From Crossiella cryophila (lineage in GTDB: Bacteria; Actinomycetota; Actinomycetes; Mycobacteriales; Pseudonocardiaceae): a DNA stretch of 64,000 nucleotides. The stretch lies in contig NZ_JACHMH010000001.1 in assembly GCF_014204915.1 (NCBI RefSeq), positions 5,977,501 to 6,041,500 on the forward strand, given 5' to 3'. The position numbers and the translations under genes are program-made. Shown piece by piece: positions 58,962 through 64,000 of this stretch (the stretch's first letter is position 1; every line of letters starts with the position of its first letter). The notes beneath the pieces were generated by a model that searched no databases, was not told the DNA's origin, and saw nothing but the letters and a program-made list of their open reading frames with translations.

Positions 58962-60919
58962 GAACGCAGCTCCAGCGCGGGCACCCCGGCCGGGCTGAAC
59001 CCGAGGGTCTGACCGAAGAAGGACAGCTCGGCCTCCAGCGCGGCCTGGATGTTCTCCGCCCGCCGGAACCCGTGCTGCTCGCCCTCGAACGATCGATAGG
59101 CGTGCGGGATCCCCTTGCCCGCCAAGGCTTCCAGGAACCGGTCGCACTGCTCGGGCGGGCACACCTGGTCCTCCAGGCCCTGCAGCAGCAGGATCGGCCC
59201 GGCGAGCTGGTCCACCCGGTTGGACGGGGAGCGCTCCCGGTAGCGCGCCTCGGCCTCGGGCAGCGCGCCGACCAGGCCGTCGAGGTAGCGGGACTCGAAG
59301 TCGTGGGTGCCGCCCCCGGCGAAGGACAGCAGGTCCAGCACCGGGAAGTAGGCCGCGCCGCCGCGGTAGGTGGCCACCGAGGTCAGCGAGGCCGCGGTGG
59401 TCCAGCCGCCGGCGCTGCCGCCGCGGATGCCCAGCCGCAGCGGGTCGGCGGTGCCCTCGGCGGCCAGTGCCTCGGCCACGGTGGCGCAGTCCTGGACGTC
59501 GACCACACCCCATGCCTCGCGCAACCGGTCGCGGAAGGCGCGGCCGTAGCCGCTGGAACCGCCGTAGTTGACCGCGACCACGCCGATGCCGCGACTGGTG
59601 AAGTAGGCGAAATCCGCGCTCAGCGTGGGGGAGACCTCGCCGGTGGGGCCGCCGTGCACGTGCACCAGGAACGGCGGGCGCTCGCCATCGGGGGCGGTGA
59701 AGTCGGGGTTGTGCGGCAGGTAGACGTAGGCGGGGACACCGACGCCGTCCGGGCCGGTGAAGATCCGCTCCACCACCGGCGGCAGGTAGGCCGGATCGGG
59801 CAGTCCGGCCGGTTGGTCGGTGAGCATGGTCAGCTGTCCGGTGCTCAGGTCGACCTGAGCCACCGCGGGTGCGGTGGCCGGGCCCGCCGCGACGCCGGTG
59901 ATCAGGTCGCCGTCCCTGGCGAAGGTGGTGCGCCACACCGGAAGCGGCAGGTCCAGCGCGGTCAGCTCGCCGGTGTCCTCGCTCAGCACGGCGAGCCCGG
60001 TCCGGCCGCGCAGCAGGTGTCTGCCGTCGCCGAGCGGGACGAACCAGGCCGCGCCGAGTGTCCACAGTGGACCGCCATAGTCGGCCTCGGCCCGGTGCAG
60101 GGCGCGCTGGGTGCCGTCCAGACTCACCCGGTGGAGGTTCCACCAGCCGTCCGGGTCGGTCATCGCGTACAGCGAGTGGTCATCGGCCCAGGCGAACTGG
60201 CAGACCGACTCGGCCGCCCCGCCCGCCACCACCCGGTGCGGCCCCGCGGTGCCGTCGCCGGTCAGTTCGGCCACGCACAGCTCGGTGCCGTCCCAGGGCA
60301 TGGCTGGGTGGTTCCAGCCGATCCAGGCCAGCCGACGGCCGTCCGGGCTGGCCTGGGGCGCGCTCATGAACCGGTGACTGGCGGCCAGCACCCGGATCGC
60401 GGCGGGGTCGGTGGCGGCCGCGCCGGAGACCGGGATCGCGATGAGTTCGCGCAGCAGGTCGGTGGGGCGGTCGCCGGTGATGGTCTCCCGGACGCACCAG
60501 ATCTCGGCGCCGTCGGGGCCGGGGCGCAGGTCGCCGTAGCGCAGGCCGTGCTCCCGCTCGGGCGCCGGGGTCAGCGGGACCGGTTCGCCGCCTGCCGCGT
60601 CGACCAGGTGGATCCGCTGGTCGGCCCAGTCGGTGAAGGCGACCCGGTCGCCGTCGCCGGTGGTCAGCACCGTGTAGGGCGCGCCGCCGTACTCGTGCAG
60701 CCGGTTGCGGGCGCTCCACGGCGCGGCCAGCACCTGCTCGGCCGCCGCGCCAGCCCGGCCGCGCAGCAGGGTGACCCGGCCGCCCTCGGTGGGCCTGCCC
60801 TCGGTCCAGTAGGTGAAGCCACCGTGCGCGCGCACCCAGTGCGGCGGCGCGGTGACGGCGCTCGCGTCGGCGGCGCTGATCGGCGATGTCCAGTTGCCAT
60901 ACCCCAGTACGGTGACCAC
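58958..60919 (-). CDS. S9-family prolyl-oligopeptidase-like peptidase
   Basis: A 653-aa serine peptidase. An N-terminal beta-propeller (about 1-390) with repeated WxxDG-type blades is followed by an alpha/beta-hydrolase domain. The nucleophile is GIRGGSAGGWTTAASLTSVA near residue 498, the Asp is in GLEDQVCPPEQ near 585, and the His is in FEGEQHGFRRAENI near 613. No signal peptide is present. It belongs to the acylaminoacyl-peptidase-like branch. GTG 60919 follows TAGGCT by 7 nt, consistent with a leaderless transcript. It is coupled to the LD-carboxypeptidase gene, which suggests joint peptide recycling. Confidence 0.92.
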   Translation of the reverse strand: MVTVLGYGNWTSPISAADASAVTAPPHWVRAHGGFTYWTEGRPTEGGRVTLLRGRAGAAAEQVLAAPWSARNRLHEYGGAPYTVLTTGDGDRVAFTDWADQRIHLVDAAGGEPVPLTPAPEREHGLRYGDLRPGPDGAEIWCVRETITGDRPTDLLRELIAIPVSGAAATDPAAIRVLAASHRFMSAPQASPDGRRLAWIGWNHPAMPWDGTELCVAELTGDGTAGPHRVVAGGAAESVCQFAWADDHSLYAMTDPDGWWNLHRVSLDGTQRALHRAEADYGGPLWTLGAAWFVPLGDGRHLLRGRTGLAVLSEDTGELTALDLPLPVWRTTFARDGDLITGVAAGPATAPAVAQVDLSTGQLTMLTDQPAGLPDPAYLPPVVERIFTGPDGVGVPAYVYLPHNPDFTAPDGERPPFLVHVHGGPTGEVSPTLSADFAYFTSRGIGVVAVNYGGSSGYGRAFRDRLREAWGVVDVQDCATVAEALAAEGTADPLRLGIRGGSAGGWTTAASLTSVATYRGGAAYFPVLDLLSFAGGGTHDFESRYLDGLVGALPEAEARYRERSPSNRVDQLAGPILLLQGLEDQVCPPEQCDRFLEALAGKGIPHAYRSFEGEQHGFRRAENIQAALEAELSFFGQTLGFSPAGVPALELRS

Positions 60920-61061
60920 GATCGCGAGCCTAACCGGCTACCGTCCGATGTCGACAGAAGATCACCACAGTGATCGTCAGCAGGTGAATTCGCGTCGCCG
61001 ATCCCGGATGACGGGGATGCCTCTGCCGCCCTCGGGGCCGTGGCCTAGGGTCAGTGGTGCC

Positions 61062-61628
61062 ATGGCACGTGTCATTCACCTCTTCCGCCAGCCCGAACGG
61101 TTCATCGCCGGAACCGTCGGGCAACCAGGCGACCGCTCGTTCTACCTCCAGGCCAGCGAGAACGGCCGTACCGTCAGCGTGTTGCTGGAGAAGCAACAGG
61201 TGTCGGTGCTGGCCGAACGGCTGGGCGCGCTGCTCGAGGAGGTACAACGGCGCTTCGGCGCTGAGGTGCCACCCGACGCGCCGGACGACCTCGTCGACAC
61301 CGAACCCCTCGAAGTGCCGCTCGAGGAGGAGTTCCGCGTCGGCACCATGGGTCTGGGCTGGGACGCCGAGGCCAGCGCCGTCGTCGTCGAACTACTCGCC
61401 GTCACCGAGGAGGAGATCGACGAGTCGGTCGTGCTCGACGACACCGAGGAGGGCCCCGACGCCGTCCGGGTCTTCCTCACCCCGGTGCAGGCCAGGGCGT
61501 TCGCCCAGCGCGCCGAACGGGTGGTGGGCGCGGGCCGCAAACCCTGTCCGCTGTGCAACGAGCCGCTCGACGCCGAGGGCCACGTGTGCCCGCGGCAGAA
61601 CGGCTACCGCCGCGGCGAGCCGAGCTGA
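61062..61628 (+). CDS. DUF3090 family protein
   Basis: A 188-aa actinobacterial protein of unknown function. The start MARVIHLFRQPERFIAGTVG and the motif GDRSFYLQASENGRTVSVLL are family-typical, and the C-terminus carries two Cys pairs (PCPLCNEPLDAEGHVCPR) likely to bind zinc. In many actinobacteria DUF3090 is followed by an SCO1664-type gene and mshC of mycothiol biosynthesis. Here the SCO1664-type gene follows 8 bp later, but no mshC is seen. A TAGGGT hexamer lies 10 nt before the start. Confidence 0.9.
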   Translation: MARVIHLFRQPERFIAGTVGQPGDRSFYLQASENGRTVSVLLEKQQVSVLAERLGALLEEVQRRFGAEVPPDAPDDLVDTEPLEVPLEEEFRVGTMGLGWDAEASAVVVELLAVTEEEIDESVVLDDTEEGPDAVRVFLTPVQARAFAQRAERVVGAGRKPCPLCNEPLDAEGHVCPRQNGYRRGEPS

Positions 61629-61636
61629 GCACGCCG

Positions 61637-62431
61637 GTGCGACCTGGGGATGACGGCGCGGTCGAACTGCTGACCCGTGGCACACTGGACGTGCAGGGTC
61701 GGCTGGTCGACGCCTCCAACGCGACGCTGTTCTGCGGCATCGAGCACAACGGTGTGCAGGCGCAGTGCGTGTACAAACCGATCCGCGGCGAACGCCCGCT
61801 GTGGGACTTCCCGCACGGCACCCTGGCCGGCCGCGAGGTGGCGACCTACCTGGTGTCGGAGGCGGCCGGTTTCGGCCTGGTCCCGCCGACCATCCTGCGT
61901 CCGGGCCCCTTCGGCGAGGGCATGGTCCAGCTGTGGGTGGACACCGAGCCCGAGGCAGACCTGGTCGACCTGCTGCCGCCGGATGACGTGCCGCCGGGCT
62001 GGCGGGAAGTGCTGCGCGCGCACGACCGCTACGGCGACCCCGCGGCACTGGCCCACGCCGACCATCCGCGGATGCGACTGCTGGCCGCGCTGGACGTGGT
62101 GGTGAACAACGCCGACCGCAAGGGCGGCCACGTGCTGCACGAGGTCGGCGGCGCGGTGTACGGGGTGGATCACGGGATCTGTCTCAACGCCGATGACAAG
62201 TTGCGGACGGTGTTGTGGGGGTGGCTGGGGGAGCCGCTGGGGGATGAGGCGGTGGACGGGCTGCGGCGGTTGCGGGCCGGGCTGGATGGGGAGTTCGGGG
62301 AGTCGTTGCATGAGCACCTGACGATCACCGAGGTGCGGATGCTGGTTGAGCGGACGGAGAAGTTGCTGGGGGCTGGGGTTTTTCCGGCTCCGGGTGGGGA
62401 CTGGCCGCCTATTCCTTGGCCTGCGTTTTAG
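61637..62431 (+). CDS. SCO1664-family protein (PI3K/PI4K-like fold)
   Basis: A 264-aa protein of the conserved SCO1664 family, distantly similar to phosphoinositide-kinase-like folds. Signature stretches are NGVQAQCVYKPIRGERPLWD near residue 38, ALDVVVNNADRKGGHVLHEV near 152, and VYGVDHGICLNADDKL near 174, where the Asp residues are candidate metal and catalytic sites (NNADRK and VDHG). The GTG at 61637 is chosen; it starts 8 bp after DUF3090. Family members are thought to work with mycothiol or DNA-repair loci, but no reaction is established. The next 1 kb has no gene. Confidence 0.87.
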   Translation: MRPGDDGAVELLTRGTLDVQGRLVDASNATLFCGIEHNGVQAQCVYKPIRGERPLWDFPHGTLAGREVATYLVSEAAGFGLVPPTILRPGPFGEGMVQLWVDTEPEADLVDLLPPDDVPPGWREVLRAHDRYGDPAALAHADHPRMRLLAALDVVVNNADRKGGHVLHEVGGAVYGVDHGICLNADDKLRTVLWGWLGEPLGDEAVDGLRRLRAGLDGEFGESLHEHLTITEVRMLVERTEKLLGAGVFPAPGGDWPPIPWPAF

Positions 62432-62654
62432 GGGCTTTGTTCTGGGGGCTGCGTTTCAGGGGCTTGCGTTCTCGGGGCTTGCGGTTTGGTCGGTTTGGCT
62501 GGTTTGGCGTTGGGTCGGGTGGGTGCCAGGCTGGTGGGGTGGTGGTGGGTGCTCGTCGTGGTGGGGGTGCCCGTTGCTGAGGCGGGTCGTCGGTGGCATG
62601 GGTTTCGGGCGATCTGGGTGATTTGGTGGCGCATAGGGCCTGGTCGCCGAGGAT

Positions 62655-62765
62655 CTTTCACCCGGTCGGGTTAGAAGATCCAGACGGCGAGGCAACCAAA
62701 ACGGGGGTTTGAGCGTTCCGCTAGTGAGCGGTGGCGGGGCGGAGGGCCGGAGGCTCGGTTCGGTC
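62655..62765 (+). repeat. Dispersed structured repeat, copy D
   Basis: Contains TTCACCCGGTCGGGTT, AGATCCAGACGGCGA, GGCAACCAAAACGGGGG, GCGTTCCGCTAGTGAGCGG and GGCGGAGGGCCGGAGG. It is closest to copy C, including the CCGCT/AGCGG stem. It lies about 220 bp after the SCO1664-family gene. Confidence 0.75.
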
Positions 62766-63237
62766 GGTGCCTGGGGCCGAGGTCGAGGTCGGGATCGAGT
62801 TCGGGTTGGGATCGAGCTTGAGGTCGGGCTCGTGTTCGGAGTCGGGCTGGGGCTCGGGTGAGTTGTAGGTCATGGCCGAGGTAGGGCGGCGCGGTCGGCT
62901 GTGGGGGATGGTCGTTGGCGTTGGGTGGTGCTGGGTGACGGCCGAGGCTGCAGGGTGATGGGGCAGGGTCACCGGGTGACGGGGCAGGTGTGAGTGCCCG
63001 CAACCGGCCTCGCCCGCGGTTCTGGGCAGCGGGCGGGCAGCCTGGGCTGCCAGTGCTGGAGTGCCTCGGCCCCTCCCGGGCCCAGGTCGAGGACGAGGAA
63101 CTGTGACGCGCCGCGGCCCGGCCCGGCCCGGTCCGGCCCGGTGCGGTTCGGTGCGGCGTGAGCGGGCAGTGGCGGCGGCGGGCGCTGCCGGGCTTGGGGC
63201 CGCCTCCGGCATTCGGTGCTGGCGGGCGAAGTTCGGT

Positions 63238-63277
63238 CCCGTGCGCCCGTGCGCCCGTGCGCCCGTGCGCCCGTGCG
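63238..63277. repeat. Octamer tandem array, CCCGTGCG x 5
   Basis: Five perfect copies of an 8-bp unit, 40 bp in total, lie in the gene-free kilobase before the last gene. No frame or promoter effect is visible. Confidence 0.9.
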
Positions 63278-63509
63278 GGCAGTGCGGTTGGCGTGGTTGG
63301 AGTGGCCGGCCCGGCTGGCGCGGTCAGCGCGACCGGTGAGGATCAGGTTCGTGGTCCGGCGTGGGGCCGTGGGATCCGCGCATGGGGTGGGGGAGCGGAG
63401 CGGCTTGCGCGTGGGTTGGGGCGCCGGTGGGTGTGTGCGGGCCGTGAGCGGGGCTGTGACCTGGGTTATTGGGCGGGCTCTTGTCGGGGTTGGGGGTTAG
63501 GTTGGCGGG

Positions 63510-64000
63510 GTGTTGCTGCGTGAGGTGTTGGCTGGTGGGCCCGAGGATGTGCTGACCCGGGTGCTGGGGTTGTCGCGGGAGCGGCGGCGGGAACTGGTGC
63601 CGGAGTTGACGGCCGTGTTGCGGGAGGGGCGGGAGGTCGTCGAGGGGCCGCCGGGGAGTTTTGGCGCGCGGGATGCGGAGGGGGCGGAGCGGGCTTCGGT
63701 GGCGTTGATGGCCTCCGTTTCGGCTCGGGATCCGTTGTGGCGGGAGTTGCGGGTCGGGGATCCGGGGATTCTGCGGCGGGTGTTGCTGGCGCGGGAGCCT
63801 GCTGAGCGGGCGGTACTGGCTGAGCGGGCGGTGCGGGGGCCGGTGGGGTGGGGGGTTGTGCGGGAGTTGGTTCGGGCTGGGGAGCTTGAGCCGGTGCGGA
63901 CCGCGGAGTACTTCGCCGGGTGGTTCGGGTGGCATTGGGGGGAGCCGGAGCTGCCGTTGGCCGAGCGGTTGCGGAAGGAGCCGGGGGCGCTGGAAGAGCT
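63510..64000 (+). CDS. Partial hypothetical protein (cut by window end)
   Basis: An open frame starting at GTG 63510 runs to the right edge without a stop (163 codons seen). The start VLLREVLAGGPEDVLTRVLG is helical, followed by RERRRELVPELTAVLREG, then LAREPAERAVLAERAVRG and FAGWFGWHWGEPELPLAERL. It resembles actinobacterial helical-repeat proteins (DUF6493-like), but this is a weak impression. A TAGGTT element lies 6 nt before the GTG, consistent with a leaderless start. Codon use is coding-like and GC-rich. Nothing further can be said without the rest. Confidence 0.6.
   Translation, partial: MLLREVLAGGPEDVLTRVLGLSRERRRELVPELTAVLREGREVVEGPPGSFGARDAEGAERASVALMASVSARDPLWRELRVGDPGILRRVLLAREPAERAVLAERAVRGPVGWGVVRELVRAGELEPVRTAEYFAGWFGWHWGEPELPLAERLRKEPGALEE

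Larger units (their letters stand above)
62432..63509. other. Gene-free kilobase with repeats
   Basis: No supported gene in 1078 bp. It contains copy D of the dispersed repeat (62655-62765), low-complexity G-rich runs, and an 8-bp tandem array at 63238-63277. Open frames on both strands are Pro/Ala/Arg-rich and lack family similarity. TAGGTT at 63498-63503 is the probable -10 of the last gene. Confidence 0.55.

Noticed and set aside
58901-60973. 690-aa plus-strand open frame
   Set aside because: Antisense shadow of the S9 peptidase gene, whose catalytic triad is plain.
62721-63212. 163-aa Pro/Arg-rich minus-strand frame
   Set aside because: Composition follows simple-sequence DNA, with no ribosome site and no similarity.

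Overview
The window is about 72% GC with strong G/C third-codon bias. It carries families typical of Actinomycetes: a type VII (ESX) secretion locus, DUF3090 plus an SCO1664-family gene, GlxA-type AraC regulators, many TetR/MarR/XRE regulators, and many starts that look leaderless. A filamentous actinomycete, probably Pseudonocardiales, is the best inference. No rRNA, tRNA, CRISPR array or insertion sequence was seen.

Layout. (1) 1-12200: a type VII secretion locus. A leftward operon runs eccC, two WXG100 genes, a 121-aa helical protein, a PPE-like protein and a lysozyme-fold effector. A rightward operon runs an EspC-like protein, a WXG protein, a WXG protein fused to a putative type 44 toxin domain, a YbaB/EbfC protein and eccD. 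EccB, EccE and mycosin are not in the window. (2) 12270-15690: a TetR gene, a 16-codon leader peptide with three consecutive Thr codons and a GC-rich hairpin, a short threonyl-tRNA synthetase paralogue, and a Glu/Leu/Phe/Val dehydrogenase. (3) 15700-18480: an MBL-fold hydrolase followed by decayed DNA with a heptamer array, a broken TetR gene, a broken aminoglycoside adenylyltransferase gene and a dispersed repeat. (4) 18440-25310: two small membrane proteins, a DJ-1/PfpI protein divergent from a GlxA regulator, an FAD oxidoreductase divergent from a glycosyltransferase, and a STAND/TPR ATPase. (5) 25340-29230: a gene split by a seven-copy heptamer repeat, and two tandem paralogues of an unknown family. 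(6) 29330-38390: a TetR/AAC(2')/FAD-monooxygenase module, then a D-aminopeptidase divergent from a complete Dpp-type peptide ABC transporter. (7) 38410-45180: small proteins, a phosphotransferase, a sugar O-acetyltransferase, an NmrA-like protein, and XRE and MarR regulators. (8) 45660-49470: a TetR gene and a HAD/APH-kinase/acyl-CoA-dehydrogenase operon, closed by a very strong bidirectional hairpin. (9) 49470-64000: metabolic and proteolytic genes (ATC hydrolase, DUF1349, GT9-like, EF-hand protein with P450, racemase, serine hydrolase, subtilase, LD-carboxypeptidase, S9 peptidase, DUF3090, SCO1664 family) and a partial gene at the right edge.

How the parts work together. EccC and EccD are the motor and channel parts for export of the WXG/PPE proteins around them, which include likely wall-active and toxin effectors. 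The Dpp operon and the divergent D-aminopeptidase form a peptide uptake and processing unit. The HAD/kinase/dehydrogenase trio matches, gene by gene and in order, the domains of eukaryotic ACAD10, which suggests hydroxy-acyl-CoA catabolism.

Most noteworthy: the coding sequence broken at a 7 x 7-bp array, where one added unit restores a single frame; the Thr-codon leader in front of the ThrRS paralogue; a four-copy dispersed structured repeat, one copy lying inside a reading frame; and two tandem paralogues sharing an upstream motif.
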